Positions 1 through 12,960 of a DNA stretch of 64,000 nucleotides are shown here, piece after piece (the stretch's first letter is position 1; every line of letters starts with the position of its first letter). Under the pieces are notes generated by a model. That model did no database searches. It saw nothing but the letters and a program-made list of their open reading frames with translations, and had not been told where the DNA came from. Made by a program: the position numbers and the translations under genes. Origin of the DNA: Cynocephalus volans (lineage: Eukaryota; Chordata; Mammalia; Dermoptera; Cynocephalidae). Where the stretch lies: assembly GCF_027409185.1 (NCBI RefSeq), contig NC_084471.1:5982535-6046534 (forward strand). Direction: 5' to 3'.

Positions 1-1544
1 GAAAGGTCACGGAAGTCCCCAAAGCTGTCTGTTCTGTCCCCAGCTGACCTCCTTGTCCTATCTGGGAAAGCGTGGGGCGGGGGACAAGGTGGGCCCGTGG
101 AACTCAAGAGGGAATACCACTCCACCCTCAAGACTGATTCGGGGCGGCCTGGGAAGCTCAGAGCAGGCCCCCTGCAGGCCTCCTGCCTCCACACACCATT
201 GCACCAAGGCCACCCCACGCTGCTTGTCATCGGGGGCAGTCAGGCAGATTCCACACTGGAGTTCCCTGTCCTTGCTGAGAAAGTCGAATCTGCCCTCAGA
301 GGAAGCTTGCAGCACTGGGAACCCTCTCCCCCAGGACCTTCGAGAGCCTCAGGGGCTCGCCCCGCTCACTTGTCCTTCTTGAGCAATGCAGGGAAGGCCG
401 GCCTGCAGGCACTGGTCTGATGGCCTCCATGACTTACTGTCTCACCAGTAACCACCCTTACTTTCGTGCTGTGCCATTTACTAACAGGTGCCCAGATGCC
501 ATTGCCTCGTCGACCCTCTACCATGCAGGGTCAGGGGAGCTGGAGGGAAAGGGAGTCGGGAGTTGCCTGAGATCGGATCCACTGCAAACAACATGGACTG
601 TGTCTGGCTGAGAAGAGCAACTGGGCTTGCGTGGAAAGATTCTGAACCTGGCTCAGAAATGGGGGGGAGGGAAGGCCAGGGGTGGGGTGGGGTGCGAGGA
701 AATGGATCTCTCCCAACCCGCCCCTTCCCCGTCCCCTCTCCTGTCTGCCTCCATGGAGCCCCTCCTCCACTGGGTGTTCTCCTCCCGCCCCTCGTCTGAA
801 CCAGACCTGTGTCGTGCCCCTGCCTGGAGCACCGCACTCACTCTTTGCTTGGCTCAAAGCCCACCTCCAGTGCCCACGTTCCCACACCCTTGCCCTCTGT
901 TCATGCCCTCATCTGTTATTCATCCATCCACCCAAGGAACACTTCCTGAGCGCTTGCTGCAAGGACCCGTAAGAATCAGCCTGCTCTGTCCTCTACATCC
1001 TGTAGGTGGCAGGTGAGACAGGTGTGCCAACAGCAGGTACGGGTGAGGGGGTGAGCGTGGTAAGACAGGTGTGCATGGTTCCGCCGGTGGGTTGTGGAAG
1101 GGTGGCCATCACTACTCCAGCCGAGGTGACTTTGAAGCTGGGTTTCAGAGGAGCAACTGGGGTTCATCACAAAATCTTCCCCAGGTATGCAGGTCCACTC
1201 GGACCACTCTCTCACCTCAGTGCCAATGACTCGTATCATCTGTTCCACAGTCTAGTGTTGAGAGGAATCGTGAACTGAAAGGACTTCTGTGGGGCCCTGG
1301 AAAGTCTTTGTTAAAGTCTCTTCCCTCTCCCAGCCTAGGACTGCCTTTGTGGCCGTGGGACCTGTTGGTTGCACAGGGCCCTTGTGGAGAAGGGCTTGGT
1401 TTCATGCTCTGCTGTCACGCCTTGAAATTCCTAATTGCTTTTGCACAAAGGGCTGCATTTTGCATCAAGCACTGCAGAGTATGCAGCCCGTCCTGGCATA
1501 GCCTTAACCCCTCACCTCCAGCGAGCACACCAGAAATGCACTTC
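1..1544. other. Intergenic unique DNA
   Basis: No gene signature seen. Short L2-like phrase near 905-960 (cacttcctgagcgcttgctg). Open frames here are short and overlap on both strands. Confidence 0.6.
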
Positions 1545-1890
1545 ATAGCTTCTCAGACACTTGACATAATTTTAGATAATATTTCATTGTATTTTCTGGC
1601 CTAACCATTTATCCAACGTTATTACTGCCCTTGGGAACAAAGTTTCAAACAACAAAGAATGTCTTTGTAAGCCATTCTCTTTATTAAGAGAGGCAATATT
1701 GTCAATGAAGATTTAAACATACGTACCATATGAATTAAGAAGTGATTACTTCCATTAAGCAGAGATTCTCATTTTTAGAAAACAATTCCCTACGGAATTT
1801 CTATAAATAGCCAGTTCTCCTAATGCATTTTTAATGAGCTTCAACATATTAAAAATTATTTATCGCAGTCTTCTATGGTCTGTTCATTGA
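1545..1890. promoter_or_regulatory. AT-rich candidate enhancer with paired SOX sites
   Basis: Low-GC, non-repetitive block between GC-rich flanks. ACAAAG (1652-1657) and CTTTGT (1663-1668) form an inverted pair with a 5-bp gap, the arrangement bound by SOXE dimers; a third aacaaag lies at 1636-1642. Several taat/attaa homeodomain cores follow. Confidence 0.4.
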
Positions 1891-2074
1891 ACCAGCATGG
1901 CCGAGCTCTCTTTCCGCACCAGCCCTGTGAAAGTTCTGGAAGGATCCATGGCTGGCTGGCACCAGGTCCCTCTTTTGAGGACCCCCCACTAGAGGGGTCG
2001 CCTCACTGGGCAGTGAGCAAGAGGGGCAGCGGGATTTCTAGCCCAGGGAAGAATCCAACTGCCCAGGGAGCCTG

Positions 2075-2335
2075 AGGCCTTTTCCCAAAGCAGGGGAGAT
2101 GCAGATGGGATCTGAAGGATGCCCCGAGCTGGCCAGGCAGGAAGCAGGAATGGGAATTCCAGGGAGAGGGGAGCTTGTCAAGGAAACAGAGATGCTAAAG
2201 TGAATGAGACTTTAGGAAGAGCCCGGCGTCCATGGGGGATGAGGGTTGTGTTGGGAGTGGATGGGGAGCCTGGGGGGCACTGGTCTGAGGAGCGAGGCCA
2301 TCCCAGGCAGAGGGCAGCAGGGGAAGGTCACTGTC
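2075..2335 (-). mobile_element. L2-like LINE fragment
   Basis: gggatctgaaggatgccccg, ggaattccagggagaggg and gagactttaggaagagcc resemble reversed L2. Diverged. Confidence 0.4.
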
Positions 2336-2610
2336 GGAGCTGTGCTCTGGGCAGATAACCTTGGCCACATCAGGAAGGCAGGTCAGAGGCTCACAAGCCT
2401 GGAGCTGGCGGACGGCTACAAGGTGGTTGCAGGGACCCCAGAGAGCAGTGTTGGCCCGAGCATGGCAGAGGCGCTGGCATGGGAGAAGGGGACAGGCTCA
2501 AGAATCATCCCTGAGGTGGCAGCAGACAGGAGGCAAGGAACTAGGAGGAGAAGGTGGGGAAGTTGAGAATAACTGGCCCGTTTCCAACCTGGGCAAGGAG
2601 AAGAGGTGCT

Positions 2611-2959
2611 TGCTGTGATCCGGGTGTTATATCCCCCCAAATTCACATGTCAGAACCTGAGCCCCAGCCCGATGGTGTTAGGAGATGGGGCCTTTGAGAG
2701 GTGATGAGGTCATGGTGGGGGTGCCCTCATGAATGGGATTAGTGTCCTTATAGAAGAGACCCCAGGGAACTGGTTTGCCCTTCCACCATGTGAGGATGCA
2801 GTAAGCAGATGGCCGTGAAGGAACAGAAAGGAGCCCTCAGCAGACACTGAATCCATCACTGCCTTGATTGTGGACCTTCAGCCTCCAGAACCTGAGAAGT
2901 TGTTTGTAAGCCACCCAGCCTGTGGTGTTTTGTGACAGTAGCTGGATCAGACTGAGACC
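2611..2959 (+). mobile_element. MST/MLT1-type solo LTR (ERVL-MaLR)
   Basis: Family phrases appear in order: aaattcacatgtcagaac, gatggggcctttgagaggtgatgaggtcat, ccctcatgaatgggattagtg, tccaccatgtgaggatgcag, ccttcagcctccagaacctgag, and a tail ending aactgag-like. Heavily diverged. Confidence 0.8.
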
Positions 2960-4058
2960 GCCATCCTTGAGGATAGCAGATGGGCCTGGGTGGGGACGAG
3001 AGGGCCCCAGGAGAGGAGGCCCCGTCCCAGAACAGGTTGGGCTTGGCTGGACGATTCTAATGTGGTGGGGGAGAAGCTGTTCAGGAGGCAGACAGAGAGA
3101 AGCGTTCACATGGGCCCGGGAGAGCCTGGCCGCAGGAGGGAGGAGGTAGAGGAAGCAGGTGGGATGGGAGGTGGGGCACTGGTTGGAACCCCAAGGACGG
3201 TCGAGAGCTAGATGTGAGTGAGGGGTGGGACAAGGATCTCATGTCAGACCCAGGGGAGACCACGAGCAGGGAAGAGTAAGGAGAGAGGTCAAAGGGGGAA
3301 ACTGAGGTCTGAGTGGACAGCAAGCCAACCACAACTGTGACGATGGGGACAGCTGATGTTTCTTGAGCACTGATGGTGTCCTCAGTGCCACACGGGCACT
3401 ACACATGCATTAAGTCATTTCACCCCATGGCACCACTCGTATTTAACAGAGTTGCTTGTCCCAGGATGAACACTGCTGTAAGGGGCGCACCAGGGCTTGT
3501 GCCAGATCTGGCTGGCCCCGAGCCCAGGGTCTAACCGCTGTGCCCTCTGCCAGCAGAGAAGCCCAGGCTTCCCTGAGCAGGAAGCAATGTGATAAAGACA
3601 GCAGAAGAGAAGCCCTCAGCGCGGGCCTGCCCCAGCACTCCCTTGGACAGGTGCACCTTTGACAAGCTCCCGTTGTGACTCTTCTGTGACTGGGGGTTCG
3701 AGCTATCAGTCCAAGTGTTGTCTAGGCACCCAGTGGAACCTCTGAGGATGTGTGGCTGGGTGCATCACAGCACATGGCCCCATTGGCCAGGCCCTGGTCA
3801 GGTCACACACGTGGGTACCTATTGTTCCATAGCGAGGCCCTGGCTGTGGCTGCAGGAATTTGTCTGAAAATGGGGATGACATAATCTTTGCCTAGTCTAC
3901 CTCCCAGACGGTTATGAAGACTTGAAGTCAAAATGGAGCATGGGTGGGAAGCGTTCTGTACAGGGCACAGGGCTTTTGCTGTGTGTGGGCATCTCATTAC
4001 ACCGCCTTCTGGGTCTCATGCCTCCTGTCCTCACTTGGCTTCTCTCCCCTAAAGGGGG
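2960..4058. other. Intergenic DNA between LTRs
   Basis: GC-rich unique DNA with a MIR/L2-like patch at about 3350-3450 (cttgagcactgatgg...cattaagtcatttcac). No gene seen. Confidence 0.55.
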
Positions 4059-4504
4059 TGTATTTGTTTCCCAGGGCTGCCGTAACAGATGACCACGATG
4101 TGGGTGTCTAAAAACAACAGAAATGTATCCTCTCACAGTCTGGAGTCTAAAGTCTGAAGCCAAGGGGTCAGCAGGTTCGTGCTTCCTCCAAAGGCTCCAG
4201 GGGAAGGTGCTTCTTGCATCTTCCAGCTCCTGGCGATGGCTGGCAATCCCTGGCATTCCTTGGCTTGTGGATGCATCACTCCAATCTCTGCCTCTGTCAT
4301 CACACAGCTGCCTTTCCTCTGTGTGTGTCTGTGTCCAAATTTCTCTCTTCTGATAAGGACACCTGTCATTGGATTAGGGTCCCCCTGAATCCACTATGAC
4401 CTCAGCTCACCATGATTGCATCTGCAAAGACCCTATTTCCAAATAAGGTTACATTCACACGTTCTGGGTGGATGCAAATTTTGGGGGACACTCACTGCCC
4501 TAGT
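4059..4504 (-). mobile_element. MLT1-type solo LTR
   Basis: Reverse-strand MLT1 pattern: tttcccagggctgccgtaac, aaacaacagaaatgtat, ccaatctctgcctctgtc, ataaggacacctgtcattgg, and caaagaccctatttccaaat ending gggggacac. Confidence 0.8.
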
Positions 4505-5217
4505 AGAGGGGTTCAGGTGGCCCAGGCAGGGAGCTAGACCTCTCCTGCTGGAGGGCTGCATGCAGAAGGCAGATGACAAAGATCTGGGGCTGACTGCACC
4601 CTCGGGGGCCTGAGGGTAGACAGGGTGGGCTGAAGGAAGTGAGGTGCTCCACTCACATCTCAGGAACTGGGCAGGGGGAGATGTGTCAAGGGAGAAAGAT
4701 CCATGTGGGTCTGGGTCAAAGACGGGTCTCAGGGGAGCAAGTGCATCTTCCTGTCACAAAGAACCTCATCTTAGGGCCCTCAGCCATGAGTTGCTGTGCC
4801 CCGGGTCAGGACGGTGCATATTTTATTTCTGGCAGGTGTTGCTGACTCCTCAGGCAAAGTTCTGCGGCCAGAGCCGCTGCAGATGCACAGGCCAGGAGCC
4901 TCCAGGTGCCCTGGCTCAGCAGATGCACCCTGGGCCACCAACAGCCTATGGCAGAGTCAGAAGGGCTGGGGCATTGTTACCCTCCTTGGTCCTGGGGGAC
5001 AGTGTGGGTGGGTGGTATCTTTTTCTTTTCTCTTTTCCACCACGTGTCATGCCAGACTGGCACAGGATGTGCCTCATCTGCCCCCAAGCCCCATTTCTCC
5101 AGACAGTGAGTGGGCTGGCGGGGGGCAGCCAGTGGGCTGGGGGAGCCCAGAGGCTTGGTCTGCGGAAGTGGACAGAGGGCCAAAGGGAGAGGTGCTGTAG
5201 CTTCCATGGTGGTGGCC

Positions 5218-5300
5218 AAGACACCTTTCATTTTACAGATGAGGAAACGGAGTCTTGAGAAGGAAAGGGGCATGTCTGAAGTCACCCAGCAAGGTGGGTG
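5218..5300 (+). repeat. MIR3/L2-like fragment
   Basis: cattttacagatgaggaaacg...gaagtcacccagcaagg is the ancient SINE/L2 motif. Confidence 0.5.
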
Positions 5301-7024
5301 CAGGCGCAGGAGTGCACCCATCTTGGGGTCAGTCCTATCTGCCTCGGGCATGTCCAGTGGCAAGAGGTACGTGGGACCTTTAGCCGGCAGAAGTTGGGCG
5401 TGGTTCCAAGCTGCACCTCTTACCTGCGAGGACCCTTCGCATAATCCTTTTCACCTCCTTGAGCCTCAGTGTCCTTACAGAGAGCAAAGGTCATTCAGAG
5501 GACCCTTCAGTTCTGTCTCTTTTATCAGGTTGACAAGAGGATCAAACCCAGTGGGCAGTCCTTCGTGAATGTTCCAGATTAAAAGCCACGCAGTCCATTC
5601 CCCTGGGGCCGGCTCTGTGCACTGGCCCACTGGAGGAACGGCCCGGGGACTGGCTGTTTCCTCTGCTAGAAGCGACTGCACACAAGGGAAGAGGAAGGGC
5701 CAGATGCAACAGACTGTTCCCAAGGGAAACGGGCTTCCTAGCAGATTGGAGTGTTCTCTTCTGCTTTCAAACCGTACCAGGTTAAGCAGACCCAGGAGGA
5801 GCCACCAACAGACTTTCCGGTGTGACAGGCATCTGTGGCCGACTAGGAAAAAACACCTAAATATTGCCTGAGATCAAGGCTATTGACAGAGGGCCTGGGA
5901 TGGGGTCAGCGTGTGCCAGATCAGAAACGTTCTTCTAAGCAGCCTCGATCCCTCGATGTGACTGGAGAGGGACTGAACGTGATCAAAAGGTTCTGACTTC
6001 CACTTTCTAGAACAAATGCCCCTTTTCCTATGGGCAAGCAGAGAAGCGCTGGGCTTGGAGCCTGGCAAAGGGGGTTCCTGTCCCTGTTGTTGTATATTAC
6101 TGGGCGGGTTGAGACTCGACTGCCCAGGTGCCAGGTGAGGATCACAGCATCTGCTCAGGTGAGATCCCGTAGGGGGTGGTAGGATGAGGTCCTTACAAAT
6201 GCCCGTGACACAGAGCCATCTCAGGGCACTGTGGCCTTAAGCTGCCTGGACTCCAGCCCGGGCCCCGATCCCTTCCCCTTCCAGGACACCAGAAGTGAAT
6301 TCAGTGTCTGCCTGAAATCTTTGGCTGCCACGGGGGCTCGGCAGACCCTTCCTCCCCAGGAGGGAGACTGAGCTAACATTTCAATGAGTGGCTGTTATGT
6401 ACCAGGCCCATTGCCCATTTAATTTAGTTTTGCAGAAGTGGCCTTTGGGGCTGGCAAGGTTAAGTAACTTGTCCAGGATCACCTGCCTCATCAGGGAGGA
6501 GCAGTGTGCGGGCCCAGCTCTATGTGAGTCCAAGGGCAAGGACATGGCTGTAGGACCAAGTAAGACCAGACTAAGGCCCAGCTCCACCATCGGCTCACTT
6601 GGAGGAAGTCCCAGTCCCAGGGCCTCTGTGCTCTTGGCTAGAAGAATGGAAATGGCCATTCCAGATGCTCTACCTCACAGCAATATTGAGGGCTTCCAGA
6701 AAAAGTGTGGTCACCACTGTCTTAGGGCTTTTTGGCTTCCGAAGCACCGTTTCATTTCAGGCCTCGCTGTGGTCTGCAGGTGGGAAGGGCAGAGATTGCC
6801 ATCCCCTTCCAGAGGTGAGGGCAGTCAGGGGACAGCCAGCCAGGCAGCTGACCATGTCCAGAGACCTATCCAGCTCATCCCATCCTGAGCATGGGGCCAC
6901 GAGTGGGGTCCACATTGCCCACAGCACGTCACCCCCCTCGCCTTGCACACAGCTAAGCCCCTAAAGGCGACGCTTCCTCCACGGCCCCGTACTGCCCTTC
7001 ACACGTTCAGGTCTGACCCCACCA

Positions 7025-7190
7025 CGTATCCCTGCAAGACCTTGGCCGATGACTTCTTTGGGCTTCAGTTTCATCATCTGTAAAGTGGGGATGAGAACTC
7101 CGACCTGGCAGAGTGGTCGTAAGAGGAGATGATGAGTACAAAGCCCCCAGCCCAGGGCCTGGCAGACAGTTGCTGCTCAATTAACAGCCT
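7025..7190 (+). repeat. MIR SINE
   Basis: Core cttctttgggcttcagttt, catctgtaaagtggggatg and a gcccagggcctggcag end: diverged tRNA-derived MIR. Confidence 0.75.
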
Positions 7191-8768
7191 TTTTGAAAGG
7201 CAATACTTGACATGGACGCTGAGAGCATCCTGGGCTGCTCCGAGCATGTCTGCTGATTTACCACACCCGGCCTCCCTCCCTGCTTTCACGCATGCATTTG
7301 GAATTATATCTCGCCAACTTATAAAAAGGAGCCAAGGCGGCCTTTCACAACACAGATGTAATGTAACTACTAAATCAAGGGGGAGAAAAGTCAGATGTCA
7401 CTGGCAGAGGGTCGGTGAGTGAGCGACACTGTCTTCCTTTACAAAAGACCACGTGAGGCATCAAAGTGTCCAGAACTTTTCATGCACGGTCTTTGAATGA
7501 GGTCCTTGTTGCCCATGTCCCCCCCCATGTAGACACAAGGTTCCCAGGTTCATCTGCTGGAGGGGATGCTCAGGGTGCAGTTCTAGAGCTGTGGACACTT
7601 TGCACGATCCTTCACATCATCCCGTCCACCCTCCTATTTCCAAACGGGGAAACTGAGTCCCACAGTTGGGGCACAGCAGGAGTTAATGTAAGAGCTGTGA
7701 ATAGTCCGAGCCACCAGCTGCTCTGGCTGTATCTGCCTCCGAGGGGCTCACAAAGACACGATGACAGATGAAGCAAGCATTCTTTCCCATGTGACGTTTC
7801 GTGGGCAGGGAATCTGCTTCAGTGGGAATTAGTTTCAGTGTCTGGAGAACACGACGTCCAGCAGCGTGTAGTGGTGCTGAGCTGACCGCTCTCAGGGCTG
7901 GAATGAATGTCTACTCCACACCCACTTCCTACCATCACCCATTTGGAATAAGACATTGGGCGACTCGCTCCTAACCCAAATCTCAGTCCTGGGCGAGAAT
8001 CTGTGAAGACTTGGTTCCGCTCTGCGGCTCCCTGATCCTGGAATTCGCTTCTCCCACTCCAGGTTCCTCTGGGAGCTCTTCAGCACTTGCCTCTGCTGGG
8101 TAGCTTGTCCACACCTCACCTCGTTTATAAACTCTTCCGCACCAGCTGCTGTGCTTGGATAAGTGTAATGTGGATTGATTTCCACGTTATGGTTCTTCTC
8201 TGAATATGTGTTATCACAAATCCTATCATACGCAGAATACTGCTCTGTAGACAGGGCCTTAAATAACTGAAGAGCTACCAAACATCTCTGCTCTCATTTC
8301 TTTTAATAAACAAAACTTCCTCCCTCTTTACTAAATATAGCACAGAGAATAAATCCACTCCCGTTCATCTTGAGGAGGGGAAAAAAAAATACCCCAACAA
8401 CTCTATAATATGATCCTCCTTTTAAAATGTTGTATCTTGTACTTTTGGGCTATTCCTCAAATTTCGGGCACAAATCCCAGAGTTTGGCTCTAATGTCAGG
8501 TTTAGCAATAGTTGCCCATATGGTAGGAACCAAGGATCTTAAGACCCCCCTTCTCCTGAAAAAAGCCTGTCCCATCCCCAGTCTGTCATAGAAACCCAGA
8601 GAGGAGGTGGGCAGGGTGTGTGCCCTCCAGGTCCTGGCCATACACACGCTAGCTTTTGGTCTTCTGCGGGTTGTTTAACCTGTGTGTCATCATCAGAGAT
8701 GTCATGCGTGAATCGTTAGTGCAGCACCTGGCACATGACAGGAGTCCAATAAATGGGGTTCCCTTTAG

Positions 8769-8822
8769 GATACCTGAATTCCACTATAGTACCTGAATTC
8801 CATTTTAATATCTGAATTCATC
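8769..8822 (+). repeat. Three-copy EcoRI-site minisatellite
   Basis: Three imperfect 18-22-bp copies of a ctgaattc-containing unit. Confidence 0.7.
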
Positions 8823-8831
8823 CTTTGGGTA

Positions 8832-9290
8832 TGTACTAGCAGTTTCCTGGGGCTGCTGTTAGTAAAACCACAAACCTGGTAGCTTAAAAGAACAGAAATG
8901 TATTCTCTCATTGATCTGGAGGCCAGCAGTCCAAAATCAAGGTACCTGCAGAGTGGCGCTCCCTCCGAAGGGTCTAGGGGAGGATCCTTCCTCCCTCCCT
9001 CTTCCAGCTCCTGGTGGTCCAGGCGCTCCTTGGCTTGTGGCTGATTGCTCCAGTCTCTCTACCTCTGTCTTCATGCAGCCTCCTTCCTTCATCTCCTCTC
9101 GGTATCTCTTACGGCAACACTTGTTACTGGATTTAGGGCCCACCAGTATAATCCAGGATGCTGTCATCCTGAGATCTTTAACTTAATTACATTTGCAGAG
9201 ACCCTTTCTCCAAATAAGGCACATCCACAGATTCCAGGAGTTGGGATGTGGTCATACCTTTTGGGGGGCCACCATTCAACCTACTACAGG
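8832..9290 (-). mobile_element. MLT1-type solo LTR
   Basis: agtttcctggggctgctg..., agaacagaaatgtattctctc, tccaaaatcaaggta..., cagagaccctttctccaaat, ggggggccaccattcaac. Reverse orientation. Confidence 0.8.
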
Positions 9291-9514
9291 TACCATGTCC
9301 AAATCTCCTTCTACCGACTGTATGTATCAGCCAGTCACCTCCCCCTCCTTGAGCCTCAGTCTCCCAGCTGTAAAATGAGAGGGACGGTCTCCAAGAGCTT
9401 TGAGTTTCTGACACGGTGATTTTGAGCAGTCCCAGCTTCATCTCTGGATGACTGGGATCATTGGCCAATGGCTGCTCTTCTGTGCCTCAGTTTCCTCATT
9501 TTTGAAATTAAGAA

Positions 9515-9605
9515 GCTGGATGAGATCCGTGGTTTTCAATTAGAAATTGAGGGTAAGAATCACTTGAGACATCTTCACAGTCTATATGGCCAGGCCCCGG
9601 CCTGG
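9515..9605 (+). mobile_element. MER5-like hAT-Charlie fragment
   Basis: gtggttttcaattagaaattg, taagaatcacttgagacatc and ggccaggccccggcctggg resemble a diverged MER5 element. Short and uncertain. Confidence 0.4.
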
Positions 9606-9869
9606 GCCTAGTGAATCCATGTCTTACGGGGAGAGGTTGAGACTTCCTGGACCGCAGGTGCTGACGGTCTCTCCAGGATTCACGTTAACCGGGTTTTCCT
9701 CACTTTATTGGGGCAGAGGCAACACAACAATCGGCTATTTGCTGGGTAAATTGGTTATTTCTGTACCACCCTTGTCAATCAGTGAAGGTGGAGCTTGGAG
9801 GAAATGAGGAGGTTTGAGGGAAAAAGAAATCTTAGGAATGTAGAGGCGTGAGAGATCACTTAGCGCGGT

Positions 9870-9975
9870 GGCTTTTCACACCACTGGTTCATGTGTGGGT
9901 CATGAAATCAATTTAGTGGTGGAGACCAACATATGAAAAATAGAACAGAAACGATTGAAATGCATAGCTATTTTT
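9870..9975 (+). mobile_element. Possible hAT-Charlie-type fragment
   Basis: accactggttcatgtgtggg and tcatgaaatcaatttagtgg resemble the end of a Charlie-family element. Boundaries and family uncertain. Confidence 0.35.
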
Positions 9976-10565
9976 CCATGAAACTCTGATTTGGTTGCAT
10001 ATATGTATATATACATACGTGGTTCCTGGGTTTCTATGTATAATTGGTTTCTTACTGTGGGTCAAGGTCAACACTAAGAAAGCCGCTTCTCTGGGGGAGA
10101 GCCTCGAAGAGAGGTGGTGGGACCCCAGAGCTGGGCTTCTTGCCCATTGGTGGAGGGCCCTCCTGGCAGGTTCTCTCCTGATGTGTGGAGCTGTGCTGAG
10201 CCCCGCAGGCTCCCTGGCTGAGGCTGGCATTGCCAACACTCCAGCTCCTGAGGGGCAGCACGTGCTGGTGGGAACAGCAAGACCAGGTCTAGGGAAGGGA
10301 GCTCTGATTGATTACTCATGTCTGCCTTGGGAGCATGAGGGTGGGTGGCATGTATGCCTCTTAGTTACTCTCTGGGGAAAAGAGAGAGGGATCGAGGTTA
10401 AAATCCTCCTCCCGCCACTAACTCGAGGTGTAATCAGAGCTCTCTGAACCATCCTTTCTTCATCTATGAAATGAGAGAATGGGCAACATGACCTTGACAA
10501 TCTTTTCCAACTCTGAGAGTTTAATTAAATTGACTGGAGTCAGGGTACGTGTGTGTGTGTGTGTG

Positions 10566-10623
<58 letters not shown>

Positions 10624-11300
10624 CAGGGGGCAGAGGACTGAGAGAGAAGTCCTTGCTGCTCCTGACACACTGGACGGTTTTCTTTGGTTTGATAGTGGGA
10701 AGCTTCATCGGGGCAGGGGACACGGAGAACTGGGCATAGGTGACACGCACCTGAAGGCAGCTTCCAGTCTCCCTCCTCCCTGCTTCTCCTCATAAGGCTC
10801 TGCACAGTCAACCATGGACCAGCACTTATTGAATGCCTACTGAATACCGATTACATCTCTTAGTATACCCCCAGAAAACTAATTTATGAGATCCATGGAG
10901 TGGAGAAAGCCCAGAGTGGGTGTGGGGTGTGGCTGGGGGCCTGAGACCTGGGGCAGATTGTTCCAGTTAAATTTGGCTCATGTTTCTGGGTGGCCAAGTG
11001 ACATAGTTCAGTTCGGTCACCCTTGGTTACCCCAACGAGGGAAAGCAAACTCTTTATATTCTATTTGCCTCATGTTCTTCTCGGATATATTTTTATCCCT
11101 CAGACTCTATTTATAAGAGCCAGGTGCCAGTTCCACGCTCAGCACTGCAAACGTGTCCACACCTAGAAGGCCTCCGCACACCCCTTCTTGACTCAGGTAA
11201 GTCCACCAAGATTTGGAAGGTGACCTGCATGCAGAGACTGAGGCAGAGCTCTGTGGGGACACAGATGTAGATAGGAAGCTGTTCTTGACTTCTGTAGTGG

Positions 11301-11305
<5 letters not shown>
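9976..11305. other. Intergenic DNA with a long (GT)n
   Basis: Unique sequence around the microsatellite; open frames of about 80-96 codons across the repeat are artefacts of it. Confidence 0.55.
10548..10621 (+). repeat. (GT)n microsatellite
   Basis: About 37 gt units with one gcg interruption: long enough to be polymorphic. Confidence 0.97.

Positions 11306-11332
<27 letters not shown>
11306..11332 (+). repeat. (GACA)n microsatellite
   Basis: Six perfect tandem gaca/cagaca units. Confidence 0.95.
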
Positions 11333-11509
11333 TGCTGTCAGATGACAGTCCTTTATTTCATCCCATCTCTGTCCCCTTTGGTCCAAGTGGGCTGTGTCTC
11401 TGGAAGCATAATCTCATCTCTGTTCCTGACTTGTGCTGAGGTGGCTGATTAACTCAAGGGGTGATCTCTTTATGGAGTAATTGTCCAACCACACCCTCGG
11501 TGTTTTCTC

Positions 11510-12262
11510 CAGAACATGCCTTCTCATTTTTTGCAATATGGATAGACTGAAAATTTTTCAAATCTTCAACTTCTGGTTACTTTTTGCTTAATAATTCCCT
11601 CAGTTTTTCTTTCTCCTCTTGCATTTTATTATAAGCAGTAAGGAGATACCAGACCGCACCTTCAACACTTTGCTTAGAAATCTCCTCAGCTAAATATCCA
11701 ATTTCATCACTCATCCATGTTATACCATCCACAAAACAATAGAACACAATTCAGCCAAGTTCTTTGCCACTTTACAACAAGGATTACCTTTTGTCCAGTT
11801 TCCAAATAGCATGTTCCTTGTGTCCATCTAAGACCTCACCAGAATCATCTTTAACATTTATATTTCTACCCACAGTCCCTTCAAGGAAATCTAGGCCTTT
11901 TCTACCATGCACCTCAAAACTCTTCCAACTTCAACCCATCATCCAGTTCCAAAGTCACTTCCACATTTTTAGGTATTTGTTACAGCAGGATCCCACTTCT
12001 CAGTACCGAGATCTGTATTAGCCAGCTTTGGGCTGCAATAGCTTCAACAACAAACACTTATTTTCTCACAGTTCAGGAGGCTAGAAGTTTAAGATCAAGG
12101 TACCAGGAAATTTGGTCTCCAGTGAGGCCTCTCTTCTTGGCTTATAGATAGCCACCTTCTTGCCATGTGCTTGACATGATCTTTTCTCTGTGCATGTGCA
12201 GAAATAAAGAGAAAGTGAGCTCTGGTGTCTCTTCCCTTCTTACAAGCACACACTTCACCTGC
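11510..12262 (-). mobile_element. MaLR element: 5' LTR remnant plus internal leader
   Basis: From 12013 tattagccagctttgggctgc... matches the reversed 3' part of an MST/MLT1-type LTR. The adjacent 11510-12012 resembles the non-coding internal region of MaLR elements, with the typical junction ctcagtaccgagatctg. No protein-coding frame survives. Non-autonomous ERVL-MaLR relic, truncated on the right. Confidence 0.65.
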
Positions 12263-12555
12263 CTGCCTTTCTCCCTGCAGCCAGGACTGTGCTCAGATGT
12301 TATCTCCTAAAGAGGCCTCCCAACCCTGACCTCGACCTCTGCAGCAGAAATGGCCCCTCCTGCTGCTCTCTGCTCTGTTGCCTTCCCCTGCTTTGCCCTT
12401 CTCCTGCACAGTGCCATCACACACTTGTTCTGTGTATCTGTTTCATGTTGATTCCTTCTTACCCCAGAAGTAAGCCCTGTGGAGCTGGGGACTAGCTTTC
12501 CCTGTACCCCCAGGCCCCACGACAGTGCCTGGCTCATGGTAGACACTGAACATAT
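12263..12555 (+). mobile_element. L2 LINE 3' fragment
   Basis: Cys/Pro-rich L2 3' pattern ending acagtgcctggctcatggtagacactgaac...tattcatg, typical of sense L2. Confidence 0.6.
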
Positions 12556-12624
12556 GTATTCATGGGTCAAAAAAATCAATCATGTGGGTAACATACCTGT
12601 CTGTCAGTGTTAGGTGAAATATAG

Positions 12625-12960
12625 GGGTAGCGACAACTGGCAGCTCCATGGAAGAGGGGGGCTTGAGCCAGGCCATGACCCTGAAAACAGGGACAGAGGG
12701 TGTGGAATGGAGAGCAGGGCTGAGCATTCCAGAAGTGGGCAGGGGCGATGGGATTGCAGAGGGCATAGCCCGGGGATGGTGAGGAGGCCCTGCAGCTGGA
12801 GTGGAGGGTCTGTGCCAGTGCTCAGTGGCTGGGGGGGTCAACCAGGAAGGGACTCAAAGGAGCATCCTGTGGGAGGCTGGAGGGAGATGATGGCTCTGAA
12901 CAGGGCCGACGGCCTGGAGGTCAGGGAGGGCCTGGTATTCTGTACAAGCGGAGGTTACGG
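12625..12960 (-). mobile_element. L2-like LINE fragment
   Basis: ttgagccaggccatgaccctg, gctgagcattccagaagtgg and ggaggctggagggagatgatg resemble reversed L2 3' sequence. Confidence 0.45.

Larger units (their letters stand above)
4505..8831. other. Intergenic DNA
   Basis: No splice-bounded exon or long conserved frame. Contains the MIR/L2 patches at 5218 and 7025 and another L2/MIR-like one at about 6385-6490 (gttatgtaccaggccc...ggttaagtaacttgtccagg), plus an AT-rich unique stretch at 8160-8450. Confidence 0.55.

Noticed and set aside
4644..5258. 204-codon open frame on +
   Set aside because: No recognisable domain; overlapped by a 134-codon frame on the same strand and a 128-codon frame on the other; begins beside an LTR.
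10460..10811. His/Thr-rich - strand frames over the microsatellite
   Set aside because: Translation of (CA)n; not genes.
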